DNA of 64,000 nt from Paenibacillus mendelii (GCF_024498075.1 NZ_JANHOF010000012.1:62001-126000), one strand, 5' to 3'; positions 37,852-45,957 are shown, counted from the stretch's first letter. Translations and numbers: made by a program. Notes: generated by a model not told the origin, from the sequence alone.

Positions 37852-37865
37852 TGAAGGCGTTTACA
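37852..37865 (+). promoter_or_regulatory. Candidate cre (CcpA) box, Opp-type operon
   Basis: TGAAGGCGTTTACA matches the cre consensus TGWAANCGNTNWCA at 13 of 14 positions. It lies about 40 bases after the proposed -10 box, consistent with roadblock repression. A weaker copy, TGTAAGCGTTCTTT, is at 37916-37929. Confidence 0.55.
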
Positions 37866-38010
37866 CCGCAAATTCTCGTGTGAAGCGTATGTCGGGCTCG
37901 TACCAGTAGAAGCTATGTAAGCGTTCTTTTTGATCCGGGACAGGGAGGGCAGGCAATGATCCGGATGATGTAAGGGCAAGTGGGAATTAACTCATAAAGG
38001 GGAAGTCTCC

Positions 38011-39561
38011 ATGAAAAAAACGTTTAGCTTACTGTTCATCATTTTGCTTGCAGTCTCAGTTGCTGCTTGCAGCAATTCGAGCAATACGGATAACCGCAAT
38101 GAGCCGGCTCCCTCAGACGGCGCTGCAGAAGGAACGCCCAAATCGGGCGGTATTCTGAAGTTCGCCCAAAGTGCCGAGCCGACGACGCTTAACCCGCATT
38201 TGTACTCGACGCTCAACGACCGCAACGCCTTTCTATCGATTTACAATAGCTTGATGGAATACGACCCAAAAACGCTAAAGCCGGTTCCGGGAATCGTGAA
38301 AGAAGCCAAGATCAGCGAAGACGGCCTGGTCTACGACTTGACGATCCAAAGCGGCGTTACGTTCCACAACGGCCGGAAGCTGACTGCGGACGATGTCAAA
38401 TATTCGCTTGAACAAGCGAACGCGAAGGAGGCGACACGTACCAACGTGCTGCTCAAATCGATCAAAGACATTAAAGTCGTTGACGAGACGCACTTGACCG
38501 TCACGCTTTCGAATAAAGACTCGCTGCTGCTCGACTCGTTCATCGAGGTATTCGTCATTCCGAACGATCCGTCGGTGGATCTTGTGAAGAATCCGGTCGG
38601 CACCGGCCCGTTCGTCTTCGAGAAGTGGAACCGCAACGAAAAGATCGTGCTGAAGAAGAACGCGAATTACTGGAAAAAAGGGCTCCCGTACTTGGACGGC
38701 ATCGAAATCTTGACCGTACCGGACGCGGAAGTTAAAAACCTGCAGCTCATCAATGGCCAAGTCGACGTCATCGATATCGTACCGACCAGCAAAGTGGACC
38801 AGGTTGCCAATAACCCGAGCCTGAACCTGGTCAAGATCGAAGACGATGTAACCGTGGCGAACCATTTCCTGCTCATGAACAACTCTAAGCCTCCATTTAA
38901 TAACGTCAAATTCCGCCAAGCCGTCAACTACGCACTGGATCGCGAGAAAATCAAGCTGTCGCTGTTCGGCAACTTTGTTGTAAGGAGCTCACCGGTTCCT
39001 AGCGGCGATGCAAACTTCAACCCTGACGCAACTAAATACGAGAAAGACTTGGACAAAGCGAAGCAATTGCTTCAGGAAAGCGGATATAACAACGAGAAAA
39101 TTACACTTGTCTACCACAAAATCGACCTGATGTACGATACGGTCGCTCAAATTACCGAACAATCGCTGAAGGACCTCGGTCTTAACGTCGAGCTAAAAGG
39201 GGTCGAAATTGCCCAGTGGGTCGAAAGCGTATTTAACCAGAAGCAATACGACATGGCTCTTACCGGCAGCACGCCTAAGCCGAACACGGTTGACATGCTG
39301 AATCATATGTATGGCAAGCAGAACGGCGGGGCGATTCAATGGGAGAACAAAGCGTGGAGCGAGAAGCTGCTCACCGTTAGCCGGATGCCGGAGGAAGAGG
39401 GCGCCAAGGTGCTCAAAGAACTGCAGGCCGAAGTGCTGGAGGAAACGCCGGCTATTATAGTCGGCGGTCTGGTGCAAGCGCAAGGACTGTCGAAGAAAGT
39501 GCAGGATTTCATTCCTAGCCCGCAGCAAAAAATGTACTTCGAATCAGTCTGGAAGAAATAA
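38011..39561 (+). CDS. Oligopeptide/dipeptide-type ABC transporter binding lipoprotein
   Basis: Family 5 extracellular binding protein of 516 residues. Signal with lipobox SVAAC (Cys21), a Ser/Asn/Pro linker, then the SBP_bac_5 fold (SGGILKFAQSAEPTTLNPHL and GVTFHNGRKLTADDVKYSLE are characteristic). GGGGAAG precedes the ATG. This family binds peptides but also oligosaccharides, nickel, opines and bile acids, so the ligand is open. First gene of a five-gene transporter operon controlled, probably, by the divergent IclR protein. Confidence 0.92.
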   Translation: MKKTFSLLFIILLAVSVAACSNSSNTDNRNEPAPSDGAAEGTPKSGGILKFAQSAEPTTLNPHLYSTLNDRNAFLSIYNSLMEYDPKTLKPVPGIVKEAKISEDGLVYDLTIQSGVTFHNGRKLTADDVKYSLEQANAKEATRTNVLLKSIKDIKVVDETHLTVTLSNKDSLLLDSFIEVFVIPNDPSVDLVKNPVGTGPFVFEKWNRNEKIVLKKNANYWKKGLPYLDGIEILTVPDAEVKNLQLINGQVDVIDIVPTSKVDQVANNPSLNLVKIEDDVTVANHFLLMNNSKPPFNNVKFRQAVNYALDREKIKLSLFGNFVVRSSPVPSGDANFNPDATKYEKDLDKAKQLLQESGYNNEKITLVYHKIDLMYDTVAQITEQSLKDLGLNVELKGVEIAQWVESVFNQKQYDMALTGSTPKPNTVDMLNHMYGKQNGGAIQWENKAWSEKLLTVSRMPEEEGAKVLKELQAEVLEETPAIIVGGLVQAQGLSKKVQDFIPSPQQKMYFESVWKK

Positions 39562-39652
39562 TCCAGTCCGGATAGGGGCGGTCAGCACACGCGGCGATAA
39601 CCCGCTGCGCCTGCATCCGCTCCTGCTTAATTCGCAGGGAAGGAGGGACGGC

Positions 39653-40597
39653 ATGTTAAAACTGCTGCTTAAAAAGTTGACTGAACTCATTCTGGTGCTA
39701 TTCTTCGTTACGTTAATCGTCTTCTTTACGTTCAGGCTTCTTCCAGGCGATCCCGCCCAAATGAGGCTCGGCATGGATCCGGCGCCGGAGGCCGTTGCCG
39801 CGCTTACGGCTGAGATGGGACTCGACAAGCCGCTCGTCGTGCAATACGGTAATTGGATCGCAGACGTCGTTCGCGGCGACCTGGGCAAATCGATGTTCGA
39901 TGGCAAGCCGGTAACCGAGCTGCTAGCCGATAAAATTCCGAAGACGTTTGAGCTGGCCGTTCTTGGAGCTCTGCTCTCGATTATTATCGCGGTTCCGCTC
40001 GGCGTTATGGCCACACTCAAGAAGAACAGCTGGATCGACAAGCTGGCGAGGGTATTTTCCTTGTTCGGCTTCAGCGTTCCCGCATATTGGCTGGCTGTGC
40101 TTCTCATGCTGCTGTTTGCCTACAAGTTACACTGGCTGCCCGCAGGCGGGTACGTTTCGTTCGCCGAATCGCCCTCGGCGCATATAAAAGCTTTGATATT
40201 GCCCGTCATTACAGTCGGGATCATCAATTCGGCACAAATTTTCCGGTTCTTGCGATCCGGCATGCTCGAAGTGATCAGTCAAGATTTCATCCGTACGGCT
40301 AGAGCGAAAGGCTTGTCCGAATGGATCGTAATCGGCAAGCACGTTGCCCGCAATGCGCTGCCGAGCCTGATCACAATCGTGGCGCTTAACTTCAGCCTCC
40401 TGCTGAGCGGGATGGTCATCACCGAACAAATCTTCGCTTGGCCCGGACTCGGCTGGCTGATGATCCAATCGATTTTGTCCCGCGATTATGATGTTGTTCA
40501 AGCTGCGGTGCTCATTTCGGCCGTCTTCATCGTCGTGATCAATTTGATCGCCGATTTGATCAACGCCATGCTCGATCCGCGCATCAAGTACAATTAA
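39653..40597 (+). CDS. DppB/OppB-type ABC permease
   Basis: Inner-membrane permease of 314 residues with six helices. N-terminal LVLFFVTLIVFFTFRLLPGDPA is the hallmark of the OppB/DppB family, and the EAA region is QDFIRTARAKGLSEWIVIGK. GGAAGGAGG lies 6 bases before the ATG. It forms the channel with the next gene product. Confidence 0.94.
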   Translation: MLKLLLKKLTELILVLFFVTLIVFFTFRLLPGDPAQMRLGMDPAPEAVAALTAEMGLDKPLVVQYGNWIADVVRGDLGKSMFDGKPVTELLADKIPKTFELAVLGALLSIIIAVPLGVMATLKKNSWIDKLARVFSLFGFSVPAYWLAVLLMLLFAYKLHWLPAGGYVSFAESPSAHIKALILPVITVGIINSAQIFRFLRSGMLEVISQDFIRTARAKGLSEWIVIGKHVARNALPSLITIVALNFSLLLSGMVITEQIFAWPGLGWLMIQSILSRDYDVVQAAVLISAVFIVVINLIADLINAMLDPRIKYN

Positions 40598-40630
40598 GCC
40601 GCATGTTACTACGAAGGGCAGGGGGATACG

Positions 40631-41455
40631 ATGAGTAAAATATGGAAAGACACAACCGCCCTGATAAGCTTGATTATTTTCGGCATCATTGCCGCCCTTG
40701 CTCTGCTTGCGCCGTTCATTACGCCATATAAGTTCGACGAGATTGTTGATGCGCCTCTTATTGGCTCATCCGGCTCGTATCTGCTCGGAACGGACGAGAT
40801 CGGCAGAGATATATTCACCCGGATCGTCTACGCTGGCCGCATATCGCTTATCGTCGGGATCTGCTCAACGATTATTGCGATGGTCGGCGGGGTCGTATTG
40901 GGGCTAATCAGCGGTTATTACGGCGGCAAGATAGACACCTTAATCAGCCGTTTCCTGGACGGCCTGCTCGCCTTTCCTTCGATCATTCTGGCCTTGGCTG
41001 TCATGGCGGTGCTTGGCCCGGACATTTATAACGCGATGCTGGCGATCGGTCTCGTATCGATTCCGATATTCGCACGCATTACCCGAAGCAGTGTATTGAC
41101 GTTGAAAGGAAGGGAGTTCGTGGAGGCATCGCATTCGATGGGTGCAGGGGACGCCAGAATCATGTTCCGCGTTATTCTGCCGAACTGCCTGTCGCCGCTC
41201 CTCGTGCAAATCAGCTTGACCTTCGCTTCCGCGATTCTGACCGAAGCGGCGCTAAGCTTCCTCGGTCTTGGTGTGCAGCCGCCGACGCCGTCATGGGGGT
41301 CGATGCTTAATGCGGGACGCAGCTTCTTGTCCCAAGCCCCGTTGTACTCGATCATCTCAGGCGGCGCCGTCTTTCTGACCGTTCTTTGTCTGAACGTGCT
41401 TGGGGATAGCCTTCGTGATCTGCTTGACCCGCGGGAAGCCAAGAAACGTGCATAA
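40631..41455 (+). CDS. DppC/OppC-type ABC permease
   Basis: Second permease, 274 residues, with the N-terminal OppC_N helix and the LLGTDEIGRDIFTRIVYAGR block typical of DppC. EAA region EFVEASHSMGAGDARIMFRV. The C-terminus LGDSLRDLLDPREAKK is also diagnostic. AGGGGG lies 6 bases before the ATG. The ATPase gene starts 14 bases after its stop. Confidence 0.94.
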   Translation: MSKIWKDTTALISLIIFGIIAALALLAPFITPYKFDEIVDAPLIGSSGSYLLGTDEIGRDIFTRIVYAGRISLIVGICSTIIAMVGGVVLGLISGYYGGKIDTLISRFLDGLLAFPSIILALAVMAVLGPDIYNAMLAIGLVSIPIFARITRSSVLTLKGREFVEASHSMGAGDARIMFRVILPNCLSPLLVQISLTFASAILTEAALSFLGLGVQPPTPSWGSMLNAGRSFLSQAPLYSIISGGAVFLTVLCLNVLGDSLRDLLDPREAKKRA

Positions 41456-41469
41456 GGGAGGTGCCGGTA

Positions 41470-42438
41470 GTGAACAAGCCGCTGCTGAGCGTAGAGCAAT
41501 TAACCGTTGGATATCCGAATCAAGGTGATACCGTAAACATCCTGCAGAACGTGACCTTCTCCATCGCCAAAGGGGAAATCGTCGGCATCGTCGGCGAGAG
41601 CGGTTGCGGAAAAAGCCTAACTTCGCTTTCCATTATGGGATTATTGGGTGACCCGCTTAAGGTACAGTCGGGAAAAATCGAATTTGACGGTACCGAATTG
41701 ACACGTCTGGGCAAAAAAGAGCTCAATAAAATTCGGGGTAATGAAATCTCGATGATTTTCCAAGAGCCGATGACTTCGCTCAATCCGGTATTTAGGGTCG
41801 GCGACCAAATCTCCGAAGCGATGGTCAACCATATGGGCCTCAGCAAGAAAGAAGCGAAGGAGCGCAGCATTCATCTGCTGAAGCTGGTCGGCATTCCTTC
41901 CCCTGAGCAGAGGGTCAATGAATACCCTCATCAGTTGTCAGGGGGGATGCGGCAGAGGGTCATGATTGCGATGGCGCTGGCCTGCGACCCGCTGCTGCTG
42001 ATTGCGGATGAGCCGACGACAGCGCTAGACGTTACGATCCAGGCGCAAATTCTCGATCTGCTGCTGGATATCCAACGCAAGAACAAGATGTCCCTGATCT
42101 TCATCACCCACGACCTTGGCGTGTTATCCAAAATGGCGGACCGGGTCATGGTCATGTACGGAGGCCGTGTGATCGAATCGGCTCCGATGAAGGAGCTTTA
42201 CGAGAATCCGAAGCATCCATATACCCAAGGGCTGTGGAAAGCGATCCCGGGCAGCGCCAAAGGGGAGAAACGGTTATATAACATCCCAGGAACGGTGCCG
42301 GATCCGAAGGACAAAATCAAAGGCTGCCGCTTCGCGACGCGCTGCCAGTTTGCCGAGAGCCGCTGCCGCGAAAGCGAGCCGCCCCTGCTCAAAACCGGAG
42401 ACAACCGGGAAATCGCCTGCTTCTTGTATGACAACTGA
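41470..42438 (+). CDS. DppD/OppD-type ABC ATPase
   Basis: Cytoplasmic ATPase of 322 residues from the GTG at 41470 ([10 protein letters not shown]), which has GGGAGG 7 bases upstream; a GTG three codons earlier overlaps that site. Walker [10 protein letters not shown]-loop [12 protein letters not shown], signature LSGGMRQRV, Walker [13 protein letters not shown] and switch His in FITHDLG are all present, followed by the oligo_HPY C-terminal region with its Cys cluster ([14 protein letters not shown]), which in some members binds an iron-sulphur cluster. Confidence 0.94.
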   Translation: MNKPLLSVEQLTVGYPNQGDTVNILQNVTFSIAKGEIVGIVGESGCGKSLTSLSIMGLLGDPLKVQSGKIEFDGTELTRLGKKELNKIRGNEISMIFQEPMTSLNPVFRVGDQISEAMVNHMGLSKKEAKERSIHLLKLVGIPSPEQRVNEYPHQLSGGMRQRVMIAMALACDPLLLIADEPTTALDVTIQAQILDLLLDIQRKNKMSLIFITHDLGVLSKMADRVMVMYGGRVIESAPMKELYENPKHPYTQGLWKAIPGSAKGEKRLYNIPGTVPDPKDKIKGCRFATRCQFAESRCRESEPPLLKTGDNREIACFLYDN

Positions 42439-42452
42439 AAGGGAGGGAGCTT

Positions 42453-43421
42453 ATGGCGGACATCCTGCTTACAACGGACGGTCTCACGAAGCATTATCCG
42501 GTAAACGGCGGCCTGTTCTCCAAGTCGCAGCAGAAAGTGTATGCGCTGGACAAGGTTAACCTTACGTTGTATAAACGCGAAATCGTAGGCGTGGTCGGTG
42601 AGAGCGGCTGCGGCAAATCGACGCTGGCGAAGGTTCTGCTGCGCCTGATCGAGCCGACTGAAGGAACGATCCATTTTGACGGACGCGAAATTACGGGTCT
42701 GGACCGCAAACAGATGCGCGACGTACGCCGGGAGATGCAGTTCATCTTCCAGGACCCGTTCTCTTCACTCAACCCGCGCAAAAAAGTCATCGATCTGATC
42801 TCTGAGCCGCTCGACATTTACCGGATCGGTACGCGGAAGGAACGGGAAAACCGCGTATACGAGCTGCTCGACATCGTCGGCCTCACGAAAAATCACGCCG
42901 ACCGGTACCCGCATCAATTCAGCGGCGGACAGAGGCAGCGTATCGGCATCGCGCGCGCGCTGGCCCTCAATCCGAAGCTGGTTATCTGCGATGAGCCGGT
43001 ATCGGCGCTGGATGTGTCGGTGCAGGCGCAAATACTCAACCTGCTGCAGGATTTGCAGGAGCAGTTCGGTTTGTCCTACTTATTCATCGCGCACGGTCTG
43101 GACGCCGTCCGGCATATAAGCAACCGCATCGCCGTCATGTATCTCGGGAAGCTCGTGGAGGTGGGGGACAGCGAGGAAGTATTCACGCGTCCGCGGCATC
43201 CATACACGAAAGCGTTGATCTCGGCCATTCCGGAGATCAATCCGGAGCATGCGGCAGCACCGATCAAATTGACGGGGGAGATTCCAAGCCCGATCAACCC
43301 ACCGTCCGGCTGCCGGTTCCATACGCGCTGCCCGTTCGCGGTGGAGCGCTGCAAGTCGGAAATGCCGGAGTTGAAAGTCGCGGAGGACGGCCACGCTGTT
43401 GCCTGTCATCTGGTGGAATAA
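42453..43421 (+). CDS. DppF/OppF-type ABC ATPase
   Basis: Second ATPase of the importer, 322 residues. Walker [11 protein letters not shown]-loop FIFQDPFSSLNPRK, signature FSGGQRQRIGIARALAL, Walker B LVICDEPVSALD, C-terminal oligo_HPY region with CRFHTRCPFAVERC. The switch region reads FIAHGLDAVRH where most relatives have His-Asp-Leu: the switch His is kept and the following Asp is Gly. AAAGGGAGGG lies 7 bases before the ATG. A terminator follows at 43456, closing the operon. Confidence 0.94.
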   Translation: MADILLTTDGLTKHYPVNGGLFSKSQQKVYALDKVNLTLYKREIVGVVGESGCGKSTLAKVLLRLIEPTEGTIHFDGREITGLDRKQMRDVRREMQFIFQDPFSSLNPRKKVIDLISEPLDIYRIGTRKERENRVYELLDIVGLTKNHADRYPHQFSGGQRQRIGIARALALNPKLVICDEPVSALDVSVQAQILNLLQDLQEQFGLSYLFIAHGLDAVRHISNRIAVMYLGKLVEVGDSEEVFTRPRHPYTKALISAIPEINPEHAAAPIKLTGEIPSPINPPSGCRFHTRCPFAVERCKSEMPELKVAEDGHAVACHLVE

Positions 43422-43455
43422 CGAGAAATTCATATGAGTCGTTATACGGTTAGGA

Positions 43456-43496
43456 GATGGCCCTGCATTCATCAGGGGCCATCTTCTTTATTTTCC
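43456..43496 (+). terminator. Terminator of the Opp/Dpp-type operon
   Basis: GATGGCCC and GGGCCATC form an 8-bp stem with a 12-base loop, followed by TTCTTTATTTT, 35 bases after the last stop. Confidence 0.8.
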
Positions 43497-43548
43497 ACGG
43501 CCAGGAGAGCAGAAAGACAAGCAGGTGTGACTCTGTTTGCGCGAACAG

Positions 43549-44397
43549 TCAAGCTTGTAGACCCAGTTCATGTACGAGCTCATCTTGCGTGAACGGTTGC
43601 TTCCTTCCCCATTGTCTCACCCGCACCAGATAGGGTTTGTCAGGATCCTTCATATGGTAGAAACCAGGTATGCGCATGGCTCTGGAAAGATTGGTTATCA
43701 TCGGATCGGAACCGAATTTATGGGCCAATGCTTTTTGAATGGGAACGAAACGGTTTATGGATCCGCCTCGAACAACCCAATAAATGTGAAATCCGTTTTT
43801 CGTTTCGATGATCATCGCATTCCTAATTCGTTTCCAATGCTTGCTGAGGAACGCTTTCTTCAATTGATCGACTCTCGGCTTAGTTCGATGAACCAGAAGG
43901 TGGTATTGACCTTGTTTGGTTCTCTTAATGGTGGTCGACAGGATCTGCTCAGAAGGGTTTGTTTGGATCGATTTGAGTTTTTGCATGAGTTGTTCCTTCG
44001 TGCGGAAACGTTCAGAAATTTTGTTGAGATCGACATCGATGAACTGCGATTTGATTTCTTTGAAATCGTGATCCTTTGTTTCCCTATAATTGATTTCCAT
44101 GAAAACAGCGTAGCCTCTTGCGTTTTGAGTGAGCAAATGGACGGGTTTATTGTTATCGGAAATGAGCTTGATTTGGGGGACCAAACGTTCCATCAGCTTT
44201 AGCGGCTTTTGCAGGGTCATCGCGCGTTTTCGATGGTTGGAAGAAGCACTGGAGCTGTGATTTCGGTGTTTGACATCATGGACTAGAATAAAATGCAGCT
44301 GTTCATTGTCCTTGTAGCCTAGTTTTTTAATAAACTGGTGTGCTTGGCTAGAGCTCTGCCGCACGAGTTTGGAATATGGGGTTAAACGTTGTTTCAT
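43549..44397 (-). CDS. Stand-alone RepB-like primase-fold (AEP) protein
   Basis: A 282-residue protein that looks like the catalytic core of the archaeo-eukaryotic-type primases carried by plasmid and phage replication proteins (RepB-like primase domain). The expected motifs are present: motif I FIDVDL (Asp121, Asp123), motif II GFHIYW (His204), and motif III around GSDPMITNLSRAMRIPGF (Asp231 and the RxPG block). There is no helicase domain and no replication or mobilisation gene nearby. It is basic and hydrophilic, without signal peptide. A complete domain on a chromosome suggests either a remnant of a mobile element or a repair/priming role. Confidence 0.75.
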   Translation of the reverse strand: MKQRLTPYSKLVRQSSSQAHQFIKKLGYKDNEQLHFILVHDVKHRNHSSSASSNHRKRAMTLQKPLKLMERLVPQIKLISDNNKPVHLLTQNARGYAVFMEINYRETKDHDFKEIKSQFIDVDLNKISERFRTKEQLMQKLKSIQTNPSEQILSTTIKRTKQGQYHLLVHRTKPRVDQLKKAFLSKHWKRIRNAMIIETKNGFHIYWVVRGGSINRFVPIQKALAHKFGSDPMITNLSRAMRIPGFYHMKDPDKPYLVRVRQWGRKQPFTQDELVHELGLQA

Positions 44398-44714
44398 TGA
44401 ACCACATCCCTTGTCTAGATTAGCGGATTAGCGCGTCCCGCTTGATTTCTTTTCTACACAATCATATTCGGGCGAGATGCCGCAAGTGTGATCTTATAAA
44501 ACCCATTTTCAAAGCGGCAGCCGATCAGAGAGTAAGTTTGTGACCAAACAAAGCCGCGTGCTCGATAAAAAGCCGCTAAAAATGGTTCTTCTGGCCCATA
44601 ATTTACCAAATACTAGGGTGCAAATAGCTTCCTTCGCGCCTTGTTCCAGGAGGAATATTCAACTATACTAGGACCCGCTTACAGTTTTTACAATTCAGAG
44701 GGGGAGTGACTATC
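44398..44714. promoter_or_regulatory. Divergent gap between primase-like and secreted-protein genes
   Basis: A 317-base gap without ORF. On the plus strand TTGTTC at 44641-44646 and TATACT at 44664-44669 are 17 bases apart and form a modest promoter for the secreted protein. Nothing else recognised. Confidence 0.45.
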
Positions 44715-45386
44715 ATGAAGAAAAAGTGGATTGTTACGATCGCGGCCGCCAGCATGGTGCTTGGTGCCGGTACCGGAGCCTTTGCGGGCTCTAACTTACA
44801 GGAAATCAAGGCTTACTTCGATAATAGTCTTAAAATGACGGTGAACGGCAAGGCGTTCCAGCCGACCAATGACAAGGGCGTACCGACGCTGCCGATCGTA
44901 TATAACGGGACGACGTATTTGCCGGTGAGAGCCGTCTCCGGCGCACTGGGCGTTGCGGTTGACTACGATGTGAAGACCAAGACGGTGTCGATCGGCGAGA
45001 AGAGCGAGGGAACGCCGATCGCGGACGGCTTTGACGATATGTACCGGACCAAGGATCCACAGGTGACGGAGTTCAACGGCAAAGACTACAAAGACGTGTA
45101 CTTCAATAATGCCACCGGCAACCGCAGCGGTTCCTTCATGCTGTACCCGAAAGGCAAATACCAGAAGCTGTATCTGCAAGTAGCCGCAATCGGGGAAGAT
45201 GTCGAGAAGCTTGTCGTCAAGGACAGCGGCAAAGACATCATCCTTAAGGAGGAATCCGTAACGGTCGCCGACGGCCTCAAGACGATTGTCGTCGATATCG
45301 GAGGCGTCAGCGAGTTATATGTCTATGGCGATTTGAAAGACTCCGGCAAACTATTCGTGCCGTTAACGACCTCTTACTATAAATAA
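44715..45386 (+). CDS. Secreted protein with copper-amine-oxidase N-terminal-like domain
   Basis: A 223-residue exported protein. Start at the ATG at 44715 (MKKKWIVTI) with GAGGGGGAG 8 bases upstream. Signal peptide about 1-25 (GTGAFAG). Residues about 35-95 match the Cu_amine_oxidN1-type domain common in Paenibacillus, with VYNGTTYLPVRAVSGALG and VDYDVKTKTVSIG; despite the name it binds no copper. The rest (about 105-223) is a beta-rich region (NGKDYKDVYFNNATG) resembling NPCBM-type putative binding domains seen behind this domain. Probably a cell-surface binding protein; function unknown. Confidence 0.85.
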   Translation: MKKKWIVTIAAASMVLGAGTGAFAGSNLQEIKAYFDNSLKMTVNGKAFQPTNDKGVPTLPIVYNGTTYLPVRAVSGALGVAVDYDVKTKTVSIGEKSEGTPIADGFDDMYRTKDPQVTEFNGKDYKDVYFNNATGNRSGSFMLYPKGKYQKLYLQVAAIGEDVEKLVVKDSGKDIILKEESVTVADGLKTIVVDIGGVSELYVYGDLKDSGKLFVPLTTSYYK

Positions 45387-45399
45387 TGCGAATCACACC

Positions 45400-45450
45400 A
45401 AGGGAATCTTTCCCCCAGCTGATGGGGTGAAGGGTTCTCTTGTTTCGTTT
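45400..45450 (+). terminator. Terminator of the secreted-protein gene
   Basis: AAGGGAATCTTTC at 45400 pairs, with several G-T pairs, with the strand ending in GGTTCTCTT at 45441; the T-rich tract TGTTTCGTTT follows. It separates this gene from the hflX leader promoter 46 bases further on. Confidence 0.75.
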
Positions 45451-45495
45451 AGAAACCGTTCCGAGGCAGACGGATCTTCTCACTCCTCTAATGGA

Positions 45496-45525
45496 TTGCA
45501 ATCCTGCTAAGGCGTATGTTAGAAT
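45496..45525 (+). promoter_or_regulatory. Promoter of the hflX leader
   Basis: TTGCAA at 45496-45501 and TAGAAT at 45520-45525, 18 bases apart, with TG one base before the -10 box (extended -10, TGTTAGAAT). Transcription should start near 45532, giving a leader of about 425 bases before hflX. Confidence 0.65.
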
Positions 45526-45556
45526 GGGTTTACTTAAATTGGAACGGAGGGTTACC

Positions 45557-45595
45557 GTGATAGATTTTATCCGAGTTAGAACTTTGCGCGGCTAA
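45557..45595 (+). CDS. hflX leader peptide MIDFIRVRTLRG
   Basis: A 12-codon ORF starting with GTG, preceded by GGAGGG with a 5-base spacer, beginning about 25 bases after the proposed transcription start. Codons 6-8 encode Arg-Val-Arg. The Arg-X-Arg/Lys motif is the established macrolide-dependent arrest signal, and in the ErmD leader peptide (MTHSMRLR...) it occupies the same codons 6-8. The stop lies 17 bases before hairpin 2. A ribosome stalled at codons 7-8 would cover the left arm of hairpin 1. Too short for normal gene callers; translation and stalling are inferred. Confidence 0.6.
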   Translation: MIDFIRVRTLRG

Positions 45596-45877
45596 TTGAA
45601 TAGCGCCAAGGCTCTGCCTGTGTGCAGAGGACTCAGGATAGGTCTGTCCGATTAAAGGTAACCCATATGCAGGAATTCTCCCACGAGATGAACCAGGATA
45701 CAGGACTCGTGTTGCCTTTATCAGGAATATATATTCGGGAAGCGTATAATTGTGCTGCTCGCCCATGAGGTGAGTGGGTATCTTTCGTATTGCTGCCCGG
45801 AATGACCAACCATACCGTTAAGCGGTAAGCTGCGGCTTCCGTTAGGTATGGTCCCAAGCTCCTCTATTCGTAAATCG

Positions 45878-45909
45878 AACGCACAGGCCGTAGCGCCCGT
45901 GCGTTTTTT
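45878..45909 (+). terminator. Terminator/attenuator in front of hflX
   Basis: AACGCAC pairs with GTGCGTT, an A-C mismatch follows, then GGC/GCC closes a 6-base loop; six T residues end the structure. It lies between the leader promoter and hflX (start 45958), with no evident promoter after it, so full-length hflX mRNA requires read-through. Confidence 0.8.
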
Positions 45910-45957
45910 GTGCCTTCACTTCACTTTTCAATACCAATTCCAAGGAGGAATTTCGAT

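Larger units (their letters stand above)
37409..38010. promoter_or_regulatory. 600-base divergent control region, IclR / Opp-type operon
   Basis: AT-rich intergenic region without a credible ORF. It holds two interrupted palindromes, TTTAAACACCATTTAAA at 37493-37509 and TAAACATTGTTTA at 37830-37842, which could be IclR operators, a promoter at 37784-37813, and two cre-like boxes. The large size suggests a long 5' untranslated leader for the binding-protein gene. Confidence 0.5.
45532..45912 (+). ncRNA. Structured hflX leader RNA (putative drug-responsive attenuator)
   Basis: The leader runs from the promoter to an intrinsic terminator 46 bases before the hflX start. Seen in order: the leader ORF (45557-45595); hairpin 1 from CTTTGCGC 45582-45589 with GCGCCAAG 45603-45610, which overlaps the end of that ORF; hairpin 2 CTCTGC/GCAGAG 45612-45629; a long domain closed by AAAGGTAAC 45655-45663 and GTTGCCTTT 45711-45719 with CACGAG/CTCGTG inside; a stem ACCATACC/GGTATGGT at about 45808-45852; then the terminator. 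GCCTGTGTG at 45616-45624 is complementary (one G-T pair) to CGCACAGGC at 45880-45888, the left terminator arm, so an antiterminator is possible. It does not match T-box, riboswitch, 6S or RNase P RNAs that I know. Confidence 0.65.

Noticed and set aside
45633-45857. 74-codon minus-strand frame within the hflX leader
   Set aside because: No ribosome binding site, no domain, and it is opposite structured leader RNA.
45532-45912. T-box, known riboswitch, 6S RNA or RNase P RNA in the hflX leader
   Set aside because: The T-box GGGTGGNACCGCG element and conserved cores of the other classes that I know are absent; a leader ORF plus attenuator explains the region better.
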